IMG/VR virus record: IMGVR_UViG_3300009703_002976
Span: 23,168 to 87,167 of that record
DNA length: 64,000 nucleotides
Reading direction: 5' to 3' (one strand)
Source: a virus
The notes beneath the pieces were generated by a model. That model did no database searches. It saw only the letters and a program-made list of their open reading frames with translations, and had not been told where the DNA came from. Of this stretch, positions 43,452 to 54,300 are shown piece after piece. A program made the position numbers and the translations under genes. How positions within the stretch are numbered: position 1 is the first letter of the stretch; each line of letters starts with the position of its first letter.

Positions 43452-44029
43452 TGTCAGATTTTTTTAAGAATTATAGTACATTTTATTATAATATGGATAA
43501 GGTTAAACCAATTAGAGGGAAACTTGCGACAAATTTATTGTCTAGAGTAAACATAACTAATGAAGTTTTAAAAAATGTTAGATCATATTATCCGTATCGA
43601 ATAAAAGAACATGAAAGACCAGATATTATAGCACAAGAATATTATGGATCTAGTGATCTAGTTTTTTTAATATTTTTAGCAAATAATATTCAAGATCCTT
43701 TATATGATTGGCCATTATTTGGAAACGAATTGACAAATCTTATTAAAGAAAAGTATGGTTCAGTTGATTCTGCAAAAACAGATGTGCATCATTATGAACA
43801 AATATTAAGAAGTGGTTCTAATAAAACAGTGGATACTCCTAAGATTTTAGAAAAAGTTGCGATTGTTGATAAAGAATCATATGATCTTCTTGATGCAACA
43901 AAAAGAAAAATAATATACAATTATGATTATGAGATTATGAAAAACAATGCAAAAAAAGAAATTGTTTTAATAGAAAATACTTTTTCTAAACAAATTTTAA
44001 CTGAACTAAGAAGTCTTTATGCTAATTAA
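43451..44029 (+). CDS. 53: Baseplate wedge protein gp53
   Basis: The 192-residue protein (T4 gp53: 196) contains YYPYRIKEHERPDIIAQEYY, GSSDLVFLIFLANNI and DPLYDWPLF. This is the core pattern of the gp53 family, a LysM-like fold joining wedges to the hub. Position between tube-cap proteins and the gp27-like hub matches marine T4-like phages. It starts 1 base before the previous stop and its TAA overlaps the next ATG (TAATG). Confidence 0.88.
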   Translation: MSDFFKNYSTFYYNMDKVKPIRGKLATNLLSRVNITNEVLKNVRSYYPYRIKEHERPDIIAQEYYGSSDLVFLIFLANNIQDPLYDWPLFGNELTNLIKEKYGSVDSAKTDVHHYEQILRSGSNKTVDTPKILEKVAIVDKESYDLLDATKRKIIYNYDYEIMKNNAKKEIVLIENTFSKQILTELRSLYAN

Positions 44030-45789
44030 TGGAATATAATATGTCAGAATATTCAGATATAGGAACTTCAGAATTTAACAAATCCGAATCAAAATTTAGT
44101 ACTGAAGCAGAATGGACATTAACCTTTATTAATTATAGGGGAAGAGAATATGTAGTTAATTCTGAAGAAAATTCAGTAATTCTTGGTTTTACAATAAACG
44201 AATCTTTATTTGAAAGTAATGTTATAACTGGTGATATAAAAATACTTGATGGTGCTGGATTAGATGAAAGAATTCCTATTATCGGACAAGAAAAAGTTCG
44301 TATTAAATTAAAAAATAAATTATTGGGTGGATCAATGTGGGATGCTGAATATACGATTATTAAAAGATCCGCCACTATAGAAGATGGACCATCAAAGTTT
44401 TTTGTTTTGGATTTTTGTTCAGATGAATTTATTGCAAATTTAAGAAACAGAGTATCTAAATCATATAAATCACAATTAGCTTCTCATATAATTAAAGACA
44501 TATATGATAATTATGTAAAAAATGATCATTTTGTAAAAGATCAAAAACTATTAAATTATGATGAAAAAGGAGATTCTGATGGAACTTTTTATGGAATGCA
44601 TTTTGTATTTCCTACAGTAAGACCTTTTAAAGCAATAAGCATGGTAGTTAAAAAATCTGTTGCTTCAAATGTTGAAATGAGGCAAAGACAAGTAAGTGCA
44701 AATTTTGGTAAATTTTTATTTTATGAAAATAAATTTGGTTTTTATTTTAAAGCATTGTCTGATTTATTACATCCCTTGGTAACAACATCGGAAGCGGAAA
44801 TTGAAGAATCGGAAATAGAAGCATTAGAATCACAGGGCACAGATTCTGGTCAACAAAATCCCCTTACTAGAGAAAAAGGAAAAAGAATAGCTCGTCCTCC
44901 TACGACATCATCAATTGAAATACCAGTAGCCTCTTATGTAATAAGACCAGCAGATCATATTGGTATATCTGCAGAAGAAAAAGAATTTTTAGTTGTTCGA
45001 TTTAAATTACAATCTACTTTTAATGTTTTAAATAATTTAGTAGAAGGAATGTATTCTGGAAGATTATTAACATATGATCCAACAACTCAAAGAATAGGTT
45101 CTATAAATCAATCATCAGCTACACCATATATTCCTAAAGATGATAAAGAAGATGAAAGATTTACTAATGGTTTATATAAAGCAAATCATAAGGCAACGTA
45201 TTATGAATATGATTATTGGAATCAATTTTCAAATTTTAGACATGTTGGCGGTGAAAGAAATCCTCTAACAAATGATCATCATTATGGAGTAGATAAATCT
45301 GAATCATTTTACAAATATGTATCAACAAATTTTAATCATAATGAAAAAATGATTACAAAATTATTGCAAAATGTTATGACAGATAATGATAAGGGAGCAA
45401 TTTCCGTAGACAAACAAGTAGAAAGATGGTTGATTCAGAGTTATTCTCAATCAAGACAATTGAAAAATATAATAACACAAGTAACTGTGCCTGGTGATCA
45501 TAATAGAGTTATTGGAGAAATAATAGAATTGAAATATCCTTCAAGTTATTATCCAAATGAAGAACATTCGTTTTATACAGGACATTATTTAATAACAAAA
45601 ATTCAACATATAATTACAAATAATAGTTATTTAACAACAATGGAATTAGCAAAAGATACATTATTTACTAGACTTTATAGACATATTTTTGATGATGCAA
45701 ATGAAATGATATTTGATCCAGAAGCTGTGGTGGGTTTAGATCAAGGTCTTAATCCCAAACATGGTATGGAAGGAGGATATAGTGAATAG
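44029..45789 (+). CDS. 27: Baseplate hub protein (gp27-like)
   Basis: The 586-residue protein (T4 gp27: 391) has a hub-type N-terminal beta domain (ILGFTINESLFESNVITGDI; KVRIKLKNKL) and a mid section like the hub core (VVKKSVASNVEMRQRQV). The C-terminal strands include VTVPGDHNRVIGEIIELKYP and GHYLITKIQH. An acidic insert at about residues 250-285 (EAEIEESEIEALES) helps explain the extra length. An alternative start is ATG 44041. Position immediately before gp5 is the T4 hub position. gp27 forms the ring to which the gp5 spike attaches. Confidence 0.72.
   Translation: MEYNMSEYSDIGTSEFNKSESKFSTEAEWTLTFINYRGREYVVNSEENSVILGFTINESLFESNVITGDIKILDGAGLDERIPIIGQEKVRIKLKNKLLGGSMWDAEYTIIKRSATIEDGPSKFFVLDFCSDEFIANLRNRVSKSYKSQLASHIIKDIYDNYVKNDHFVKDQKLLNYDEKGDSDGTFYGMHFVFPTVRPFKAISMVVKKSVASNVEMRQRQVSANFGKFLFYENKFGFYFKALSDLLHPLVTTSEAEIEESEIEALESQGTDSGQQNPLTREKGKRIARPPTTSSIEIPVASYVIRPADHIGISAEEKEFLVVRFKLQSTFNVLNNLVEGMYSGRLLTYDPTTQRIGSINQSSATPYIPKDDKEDERFTNGLYKANHKATYYEYDYWNQFSNFRHVGGERNPLTNDHHYGVDKSESFYKYVSTNFNHNEKMITKLLQNVMTDNDKGAISVDKQVERWLIQSYSQSRQLKNIITQVTVPGDHNRVIGEIIELKYPSSYYPNEEHSFYTGHYLITKIQHIITNNSYLTTMELAKDTLFTRLYRHIFDDANEMIFDPEAVVGLDQGLNPKHGMEGGYSE
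45770..45776 (+). promoter_or_regulatory. Shine-Dalgarno (AAGGAGG) deciding the gp5 start
   Basis: A full AAGGAGG lies 5 bases before GTG 45782. This favours GTG as the real gp5 start over the in-frame ATG 45761, which lies before the SD. Confidence 0.75.
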
Positions 45790-47797
45790 TTCAGATTTTT
45801 TAAATGTTAATGATGCAAAAGATTTTATGGGAGCTGAAGGTTTTGTTTGGTTTTATGGTGTTGTAGAAGATAGAAAAGATCCTCTTTTTCTTGGAAGAGT
45901 TAAAGTAAGATGTATTGGATTTCATACAGATGATAAAACATTAATACCAACAGAGGATCTTCCTTGGGCCGATGTTATTCAACCAATAACATCAGCCGCA
46001 ATATCTGGAATCGGAACTACTCCTACTGGATTAGTAGAAGGTACTCATGTGCTTGGATTTTTTAGAGATGGACAAGAAGCACAAGAGCCAGTAATTTTAG
46101 GAACATCTGGAGGAGTACCTGAAAATATTTCAAACCCTGATAGAGGATTTCATGATTCTAGAACAATTGAAGAAAGAAAAAATGCTCCTTATCCTCCATT
46201 ATATATCGATAGATTTAATTCGGGCATTCCTGCAAAAGTTGTAGAACATTCTCAAGTAGAAGAACAATCTACTTATGAATTTGTTGGAGAAACTCCAATG
46301 AAGGATGGTAAATTATGGTATGGAAAAAATGAAGACGAATCTAAAATTCAAGCAAACATTTATAAACGTAAAGATTCAGATAAACCAGAAGATAAACCTA
46401 AAAAAGCAAATACTTCACCGATGTTGACGGCTCAACTTTATTCTAGAAATCCAGATGAAAATAGAATGATATATGATAAAGATGGTATACCAATTATGTC
46501 TTTACCGTCAACAAATTTACTTGGTTTAAATAGAATAAAATTTATAAGAAAATATGAATCTAATGTAACTCCTCATCCTGCTTCTTCGGTTCATCCACAT
46601 GCTCAAATTGTTTTGAATGCTCATAGAATTGCAGGAAGTTTAATGTCAACTCAGAATAATTTGCATAGGGGAGTTGAAAAAGCTATGGGAGAACCTTGGG
46701 GAGTACCACCAGATGGTTTTAATCCTGAATATCCTTATAATCATGTCACATATACTGAAAGCGGACATTTATTTGAATTAGATGATTCTCCTGGTGCTGA
46801 AAGAATTAGATTGTTACATAGAACTCAAAGTTTTCTTGAATTTTTACCAGACGGTTCTAGAGTTGATAATGTTGTTGGAAAGTCTTATTTTCTTGCAGAT
46901 GCGGATGTACATTCTCACATTTATGGTGATGATGTAAAACATGTTAAAGGAGCGATGAATCATATTTATAATTCTAGGGGAGCAGGAACTAATAAAATGC
47001 TTTTTGCTGGTGATGGTGATGTAAATTTAGAAGTTACTAAAGGAGATTATAATATTGATTTAAAAGATGGTGAGATGACAATTAAAGCAAGAAATCTTAA
47101 AATCATAGGAACAGCAATTGATCCAGGAGCATCAAAATTTCAATTACAACAAATGTCACCAGAATTGGGTGATTCGCAGTTAGCATTTAAGACAGAAGCA
47201 GAAAGTTGGGCTACTGATACTGGAGATTTTTCGTTAAATTGTTCAAATGAAAATTTATCTGTTACAGGAAATGCTAAAACAAATGTAGGTGCAGATAATG
47301 AAATAACAGTAGAAGGAAGTTCAAGGGAAGTAGTAAAGGGTATATTTGGAATGGGTATGAAAAAAGTATGTGTAGCAAAACCAATTACTCTTGAAGCAAC
47401 AAATCCATCAGCGGGTATTAAATTACATAGTGGTCCTGGAGGAGTACCAACATCTTTAGAATTAGATGCGGGTGGAATGGCTCTCAGTACTAAATTAGGC
47501 AATGTTACTGCAGATGCAACTATAGGAAAAATTGAATTAACAGCAGGAACAAGTTTTTCTCTTGAAACGGGTACAGAAATAGACCTTAAAAATAAAAAAG
47601 GTAATATTAAAATAGATACTACAGGACTTATTTCTATGAAAGGAATGGGTTCTGATATTCATACTTTATTAAAAAAATTATCAATGGCATTACAAAATAT
47701 GACTCATCCAACTCCTGCTGGTCCAAGTGGTCCAGCAACGAATATGAGTGAAATTATACAATTTGATTTAGAAATAGATAAGGTGTTTCAAGCATGA
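45782..47797 (+). CDS. 5: Baseplate spike gp5 (OB-fold / beta-helix, no lysozyme seen)
   Basis: The 671-residue protein starts at a GTG behind a perfect SD. It has a gp5/VgrG-type N-terminal OB domain (GFVWFYGVVEDRKDPLFLGR; VRCIGFHTDD; LPWADVIQPI; GFFRDGQEAQEPVILGT). A long middle follows, then a C-terminal beta-helix-like region of alternating strands (GDYNIDLKDGEMTIKARNLK ... TAGTSFSLETGTEIDLKNKK). T4 gp5 carries a lysozyme between these parts; I see no lysozyme-like E/D/T block. The protein punctures the envelope. The 56-residue gene overlaps its stop. Confidence 0.87.
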   Translation: MNSSDFLNVNDAKDFMGAEGFVWFYGVVEDRKDPLFLGRVKVRCIGFHTDDKTLIPTEDLPWADVIQPITSAAISGIGTTPTGLVEGTHVLGFFRDGQEAQEPVILGTSGGVPENISNPDRGFHDSRTIEERKNAPYPPLYIDRFNSGIPAKVVEHSQVEEQSTYEFVGETPMKDGKLWYGKNEDESKIQANIYKRKDSDKPEDKPKKANTSPMLTAQLYSRNPDENRMIYDKDGIPIMSLPSTNLLGLNRIKFIRKYESNVTPHPASSVHPHAQIVLNAHRIAGSLMSTQNNLHRGVEKAMGEPWGVPPDGFNPEYPYNHVTYTESGHLFELDDSPGAERIRLLHRTQSFLEFLPDGSRVDNVVGKSYFLADADVHSHIYGDDVKHVKGAMNHIYNSRGAGTNKMLFAGDGDVNLEVTKGDYNIDLKDGEMTIKARNLKIIGTAIDPGASKFQLQQMSPELGDSQLAFKTEAESWATDTGDFSLNCSNENLSVTGNAKTNVGADNEITVEGSSREVVKGIFGMGMKKVCVAKPITLEATNPSAGIKLHSGPGGVPTSLELDAGGMALSTKLGNVTADATIGKIELTAGTSFSLETGTEIDLKNKKGNIKIDTTGLISMKGMGSDIHTLLKKLSMALQNMTHPTPAGPSGPATNMSEIIQFDLEIDKVFQA

Positions 47798-47964
47798 GTA
47801 AAAAAGAAGAAGAAATTATTTTAGAACAAAAACCAATAGTTAATGGTAATATGACAGAAGTTTTAGAAAAGGTTTTAAATTTCAATAATGATTATTTAAA
47901 ATTTTTAAAAAGTGAATTGGAAACTGCTAAAAAAATACAATTAGAAGAAAGAAATAATGGCTGA
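47794..47964 (+). CDS. Small coiled-coil protein between gp5 and a large structural gene
   Basis: A 56-residue frame (MSKKEEEIILEQKPIVNGNM...) starts on the gp5 stop (ATGA) and ends 8 bases inside the next gene. It is strongly helical and charged with heptad-like Leu spacing (EVLEKVLNF-NNDYLKFLKSELE), suggesting a coiled coil. It has no recognised family. Coupled overlaps on both sides and the absence of any other use for this gap support a real gene. It could be a small baseplate or hub accessory. Confidence 0.6.
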   Translation: MSKKEEEIILEQKPIVNGNMTEVLEKVLNFNNDYLKFLKSELETAKKIQLEERNNG

Positions 47965-50900
47965 AGAAGAAGTATCAAAAGATGATGTTATTTTAAAGCA
48001 GATGGAGGGTGTTGCTTTTGGTGGCTCTACTGCAGATGCTTTAAATCTTTTTTTATCAGGATTACAAACATTCGGTAATAATTTTGCTGTAATTTGTGAT
48101 ACATTAATTCAATTTTTTCAAGCAACCAAATTATTTTTAGAATCTTTTGCAAATCCTCTTACTGCATCTTTAATAGCAACTATTGATTCTTTAATAGAAG
48201 CACTTGAAGAATTAAATGCTTTAGGATTTGGTAGTGTTACTGTTTGGCCTTGGGCACATGGAACATATCCCCAACAATTGAATACTGAAAAATTAGATGA
48301 AGCAATGCTTGGTCTTGTTGCCGCTATGCAAGGAGTTGATATTGGAGATATTCGTTTTAGTGAACGTGGATTTTTTGTACAGACAAAAAATGGAGAAACT
48401 TTACTTACTCCTGGTCAGGAAATTGCGGCTGGTGGTACTAGAGAATCTTTTCAAACAAAAGACACGATATATGATACTCTGACAGGAATTCGTAATTTTT
48501 TTCATCCAGAATTGTGGACTGGTACAACAACTCCTTTTTGGCTTGATTCTCCAAGTGATGCCGCAAAACGAAGAGCCGCATTCACGCAGAGGGGAGGTAG
48601 TGGTCCTCACCAAGATACAGATCCAGCTTCCCTTGAACAGCATTGGTCTGGTCAAGCCGCAGATTGGTCAAAAGATAAACTTCTTTCAGCTATTCAGACG
48701 ACACAAAAAAATCTACTTGTTAGAGAATTGACTCCTAATCAAGCTGTGAAAAAAATTATACAATCATTATCTGGAAACACTCCTGATGATAATAGACCAA
48801 CTGGAGGTGGTCCTTATAAAGCATATGTTTTAATGTTTGCTCTTCCAACAATAAATGATGTAGTTCAGGTTGTGCAACAATTTGCTGATTATTTTGGTTC
48901 TGTTATAGGTGATCCACTGGTTAAAAAATTAGCGGCTCCTGGATCTGGTACTTTTGATGAAAGAATAAAAACAATTCAATTAGGAGAGCCCTTACATAAA
49001 CCAGGAGTCTGGGACAGACCAGATGAACAGTCAGAATTTTATTATAATGAAGCAGATTTTAAAGTAAGAAAAGTTGCAGATAAGACATATAAATTAGGCG
49101 GCGAAATACCCATGTTTAGACCAGGTGATAGAATAGTTCAAACAGGTGGTATATTAGGAAATCATACTGCTTCTGCAGAAGTTGTTCAACATCTTCCAAT
49201 AATCGTTAAGAATGGTATGATTATACAAAATAGAGTTAGAGTAAAAAGTGTTAGAGGTGAATTTATAGGAACAAGTCATAAACCCCTTAATACGGCATCA
49301 ACGCCACTTGTTAAATCTATTTTAACAGGTCCTCCTAATCCTAATAACGATCCTATTTTTAGATCAGATACATTAGAAAAACCAATTGAAAGAATAGATG
49401 GTACATTTTTTGGAACAATTAAAGAAGGGGAAACTGTAATAACTGAAATTATACCTAATGATACAATTGGTCAACTTATTAGAACCACATGTCAAAATCT
49501 TTCTGTCTCTCAGGGGTCAGGCGGAGCTTTTAAAGCAGGAATGAAAAGTTTATTAGAGGGGGGAGGAAGTAAAAGAATTATTGACTCTTATATGACTTTT
49601 TTGAAAAGCATTAAAAAGGGAATGGTGATTAAGCATCAATTTTTACAACCAATGGATATGTCTAATAAGGCTTTTGATTTTTATCATGGTTCAGCATGGA
49701 CGGATACTGAGTTTAAATTTAATTACGGTCAATTATTAGATGTAATACCTTCATTAGATGTACAGTATCATATTGCTAATATTAAAATTGGTGGTATGGC
49801 TATAGAAAGCACAAATAATTTAACAGAGGAGTCACTTTTTGCTTATGTAGATGGAGATAATAAACCTATTATGGCGGATCTTACTTTTGAAATAGGATTT
49901 TTAAATTATGATGGATCATATGATACAGATTTTTTAAATATTGATATTGGTGGAATAATAACTGTACCAAATACGGGGTATGGGGGAGTACATTCTTGGC
50001 AAACAACAATACCAACAACTAATGACAGATTCGGTCCTCCCAATCAACCTTTTGAAACAATATCAGGAAATAAAAATATTTCTCCTAATTGGAACTATAT
50101 AAGAATTTCAGATTTATTTCCAGCATATGGACAAGTTGTAAAAGATGCAATTGGATCAGTAAAGAAATTTAAGAAACAAGTTGAAGAAATAGCTAAAGCA
50201 ATAGATGAATATATAAGATTTTTGGAAAGACAAATAAAAGCAATACAAAGATTAAATGATCAAGTTCAACAATTGATTGCATTTTTTACTAAGGGATTAA
50301 ATATGGCTGGTATTTATACAGCACAATTTGGTGGAGATGGAATTGGTGATTTTAAAAAGAAATTAAAAAACATGAAAATGTTGCAAACTAATAAAAATAA
50401 TTTAAATGAAATAACTTTGGAGACAGTTGAAACTGATACTGAGATAGAAGATCCCTTTACTGGATTAAAGAAAACTGTTAAAAGAAAAATTTTAAAACCA
50501 GTTACAAAAAAAGCAACAGGGGAAGAACCTGACGGTATTCCAAAACCATTAAGTGAACTTGATAATTTAAAATATTCTGGAGCTATTGTATTTTTGGGTC
50601 AGGGACCTGATTTAGAAAAATTTGATACGTTTATGAATAATTTTAACGGATTAGCAACTCTTGGAAAAGGATTTCTTTCAAATTTATTTTCCAAAGAAAG
50701 TATTATTGCTCAACGAATAATTCCATATGTTCATGATATACAAGGAGAGAATGTAAATGGAGATTTTGAAAGTATAGAGGGATTGGGATCAATTGATGAA
50801 GAAGCAACAATACGAATCGTTTTTACAAATGATGCTAATTTATTGGACAATACTGAGAGAGAACTTGTTAATGGACAAGTTGAAAGAAGTGTAGATTTTT

Positions 50901-51307
50901 CTCCAAGGATTCAAATGAATAGTGTTTCACTTACAAATTCTGAAGATAATTCTATTTCTACAAAAAATGATTCAATTATATTATTTCAAGGAACATATAA
51001 CGAAGAAGAGTCGGTAGGTAATAAATTTTCTCAAGATGCTTCTTTTCATCAATTTGTAACACGGCCCAAAACACGTATTGTAGGAAAGGGCAATGCTGAT
51101 AAAGATGGAAAGTTTGAAAAACAATATTTTAATGTGGATCTTAAACCTAAAAACCCATTAAAAAGATGCACCGACAAGAATAAATATAAAATTTTAATTC
51201 AATCAAGTATAGTGAATCAAGAAGGTCAATCATTAAAAGAAAGATATAAACTTAATATTGGATTTTCTATAAATCCTGTAACAGTAGATTTTGGAGGATT
51301 TGTTTAA
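47957..51307 (+). CDS. Large baseplate-associated structural protein, unknown
   Basis: The 1116-residue protein has a helical N-terminus (ALNLFLSGLQTFGNNFAVICD), a loop region GTTTPFWLDSPSDAAK and mid beta segments (YKAYVLMFALPTINDVVQVV). At about residues 730-775 there is a coiled coil (VKKFKKQVEEIAKAIDEYIRF). The C-terminal part is beta-rich with an acidic INGDFESIEG-type loop. No enzyme or receptor-binding motif is visible. Position between the gp5 spike and the Ig-domain protein, with 1-base and 8-base overlaps, suggests a baseplate or fibre-base component. I do not recognise the family. Confidence 0.6.
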   Translation: MAEEEVSKDDVILKQMEGVAFGGSTADALNLFLSGLQTFGNNFAVICDTLIQFFQATKLFLESFANPLTASLIATIDSLIEALEELNALGFGSVTVWPWAHGTYPQQLNTEKLDEAMLGLVAAMQGVDIGDIRFSERGFFVQTKNGETLLTPGQEIAAGGTRESFQTKDTIYDTLTGIRNFFHPELWTGTTTPFWLDSPSDAAKRRAAFTQRGGSGPHQDTDPASLEQHWSGQAADWSKDKLLSAIQTTQKNLLVRELTPNQAVKKIIQSLSGNTPDDNRPTGGGPYKAYVLMFALPTINDVVQVVQQFADYFGSVIGDPLVKKLAAPGSGTFDERIKTIQLGEPLHKPGVWDRPDEQSEFYYNEADFKVRKVADKTYKLGGEIPMFRPGDRIVQTGGILGNHTASAEVVQHLPIIVKNGMIIQNRVRVKSVRGEFIGTSHKPLNTASTPLVKSILTGPPNPNNDPIFRSDTLEKPIERIDGTFFGTIKEGETVITEIIPNDTIGQLIRTTCQNLSVSQGSGGAFKAGMKSLLEGGGSKRIIDSYMTFLKSIKKGMVIKHQFLQPMDMSNKAFDFYHGSAWTDTEFKFNYGQLLDVIPSLDVQYHIANIKIGGMAIESTNNLTEESLFAYVDGDNKPIMADLTFEIGFLNYDGSYDTDFLNIDIGGIITVPNTGYGGVHSWQTTIPTTNDRFGPPNQPFETISGNKNISPNWNYIRISDLFPAYGQVVKDAIGSVKKFKKQVEEIAKAIDEYIRFLERQIKAIQRLNDQVQQLIAFFTKGLNMAGIYTAQFGGDGIGDFKKKLKNMKMLQTNKNNLNEITLETVETDTEIEDPFTGLKKTVKRKILKPVTKKATGEEPDGIPKPLSELDNLKYSGAIVFLGQGPDLEKFDTFMNNFNGLATLGKGFLSNLFSKESIIAQRIIPYVHDIQGENVNGDFESIEGLGSIDEEATIRIVFTNDANLLDNTERELVNGQVERSVDFSPRIQMNSVSLTNSEDNSISTKNDSIILFQGTYNEEESVGNKFSQDASFHQFVTRPKTRIVGKGNADKDGKFEKQYFNVDLKPKNPLKRCTDKNKYKILIQSSIVNQEGQSLKERYKLNIGFSINPVTVDFGGFV

Positions 51308-54300
51308 TGGCAAACAATTCAATTTCTAGAACAGGAACATTTACATCTAGCGGAAGTGCTGGGGGTTCGGGAACATATCATTATAATCATGGTGAATATT
51401 GGAGTAGTTCTGGATCATCTGGTTATTCTGGCACAGATTATTATTCTAATGATGATTTAAATAACGGTTCTATTTTTGTTAATATTGATAGTCAAATATC
51501 TATAACATTTACACAAGAAGTTGATAATAGTTCTATAACTACTTTCAACAAAGATAAGTTATTGCCTCTAGATTCTCAAAACAAAAAAGGAACTGTTGGA
51601 TTGACACATATTGTTTCTACGACTCAGGGAGCAACAGATGATGGAAATAATTTAAAAGCCTTAAAATTAACTTCTCTACCTATAGATTTAACAACTAATG
51701 ATCATGAAGCTGTTGCTGATCAAGAATTTGTAGAAATGGCTTCTTCTCCTTCTACAGTAGATAATCAAACTTATATTTTTACACCAAAAGCAAATCTTTC
51801 TTCAAATACAACTTATTTTTTAAGAATGGATCCTACAAATGTATTAGATGCTACTGGTTCAGAAATTAGTTATTTTACTGAAAAAGGATTTGTTACTGAT
51901 AATACGCAAAGTTTTGTGACTACAGGAGATTATTATGATGGATTTAAAATGCAAATTGAAAAGGTTAATTTATATTTAGAAGAAACAGAACCTAATGCTG
52001 ATGGTGTAACTGATCCTCAACCAGATTCTTTGACTTTATATCGAGATGATGGAAAAAGCGGAACAGTTTCTTTAGCAACTACTTTAAATATTCAATCTAT
52101 AGAAGGAACAGTATTAAAATATCAATTAGATCCTACTTCATATAAAATGAATGTTGCTTATACTGCTACTAATCCTATAGTAATTACAAGTATAAATCAT
52201 GGATTAGCAGATGATGACAAAATAGAAGTTTATGATGTAGTAAGTGGGGTTTCAATTAAAGAAGGTGCATATACATTAACAGAAATTACTTCAGATACAT
52301 TTTCTATTCCTGTTGATGGTACAGGAAGTACTGCTGGTAGATTAAATTATTATAGAAATGCAAATAAAAATGATTTATTTAAATGGAGCGAAAGCAAGGA
52401 TGAAGGACCAACAACAACAAATTATGTTGTAAGAAAAAAAGCATTGTCTGTTCCGAAAAAAAATGGAAAATCTATTGATGAGTTGTTAGATGTTAAGTTT
52501 AAAACTAAAGCAACAAGTGAGGGTTCAATAGGCGAACCAGCAACAGGTAGAGAAGGAAAAATAATAAAAATTGATGATGAGACTATATCATTTGTTGCTA
52601 TATCCGATACTGCTTCAGGTGGAAAAATTATATCTTCTACTTTTGTAAATAATTCTATAGTAGATATTTCAACTTCTAATAATGATATTAGATTCCATAT
52701 AAAAGCAAATACTTCTCCCGATCATAATGTACATCCTTTTCATTCTTCTGCGCCAAAAGTGATTTCTACCTTTCCTGAAGATGGTACATCTTTCCCGAGA
52801 AAATTGACAATTACTCAAATTTCAAGAAGTGGACATGAAGCCATTGTATCTACAAATCATCCTCATAATTTGTTTAAAGATGATTATATACAAATTGTTG
52901 ATTCTACTCAACTCATTTATAATAAAACAACAAAAGTATTGTCTGTTCCAACACCAAACACTTTTCGTTATGATATGGGTTCACATAGTAATTTTACAAA
53001 TGTACAAAGTCCTGCTCCTGGAAAACCGAAACTTGAGATTAGTAATGATGATGGTACTACTTATGCAGAAAGATATAATGCTATATTCGTAAATTTTAAT
53101 CAATCTATGAACACAAGTACTGTTACTGTTGCAAATAATACTCATTTAATTTCTGCAAATGGAACAAGTGCAACATTTTCTGGTGGGCAAGATTCTGCTT
53201 CAAGCACAATACATTTATCAGATGATGGATTTGAAACAATTGAAAATTGTGTTTCAGTAATAGCAAGTTCAGGTAATTCTGTTTTTGCAATTGTCCCTGA
53301 AGCTCTTCAAGCAAGACATGATTATAATATAAAAGTTAAAACAGATATTCAGGATTTGGGTCAAACAAATAGTCTTTATCAATTTACAACAACTGAAGGA
53401 ATTACTACTGGACAGAAATTTATAGATCCACAGACTGGTCAAGAAACAATATATTCAAAAGACGAAGATCCTCCGAAAATTAAAAGAATAACTTTTCCAA
53501 CAGCCGATGATGATCTTATTGTAGAAAGTGCTAATATAGCTGAAATAACTGCCCATTCAGATTTTTATCATACAGCAATGCCCCTCAGTACGTTAATGAC
53601 TTATGGTGTTAAGATTCAATTTTCTGAAAGTATGAAAATAAATTCAGTAACTACTGCAACATCTAATACAGATCCTACAGGCACAGTATTGCTGTCTGCC
53701 GATGATTTTAGTACAGTTGTTCAAATGGCTACAGATCCAGTTGTAACAACAACTGATGAAGAGAATGATACTTTTACTGTTAAACCTATAGCAAATGTAT
53801 CTGCAAATGCTGTTTATACTTTAAAAGTTTTAAAAGATGTTACTGATGATTCACCAGAAGAAAATCGAATGGAACAAGATAATGTGATGTCAATAAAAGT
53901 TCTTACAGTAAATTCGATTCCTGGAAGTGCTGTGAATTATTATTCTGCAGGAGAAATTATATCAGGAGTTAGAACATTAACGATTAAAGCAAATACAGGA
54001 ACACCAACTATAGGAGTAACTGCTGGATCTACGTTTTTAGGTTTAACATCAAAAGGTAAAGGGAAAGTTTTAGATTTTACTGAAGATTCGGGAGCAATAA
54101 CATCTATTAGATATACGGAATTATCTGGTCAAGATGGATCTATTAGACCTTTACGTCCTGGTGAAATTTGTAAAGTAAGTGATACTGTTAATTTTACAAT
54201 TGATAATGTTGCAATAACTGATCCTCCAGAAGGAAATGTTATCTCTTTTACTACAGGAACAAGAAAATTAATTTATAGAGATAGGAGTGCAGATAATGAA

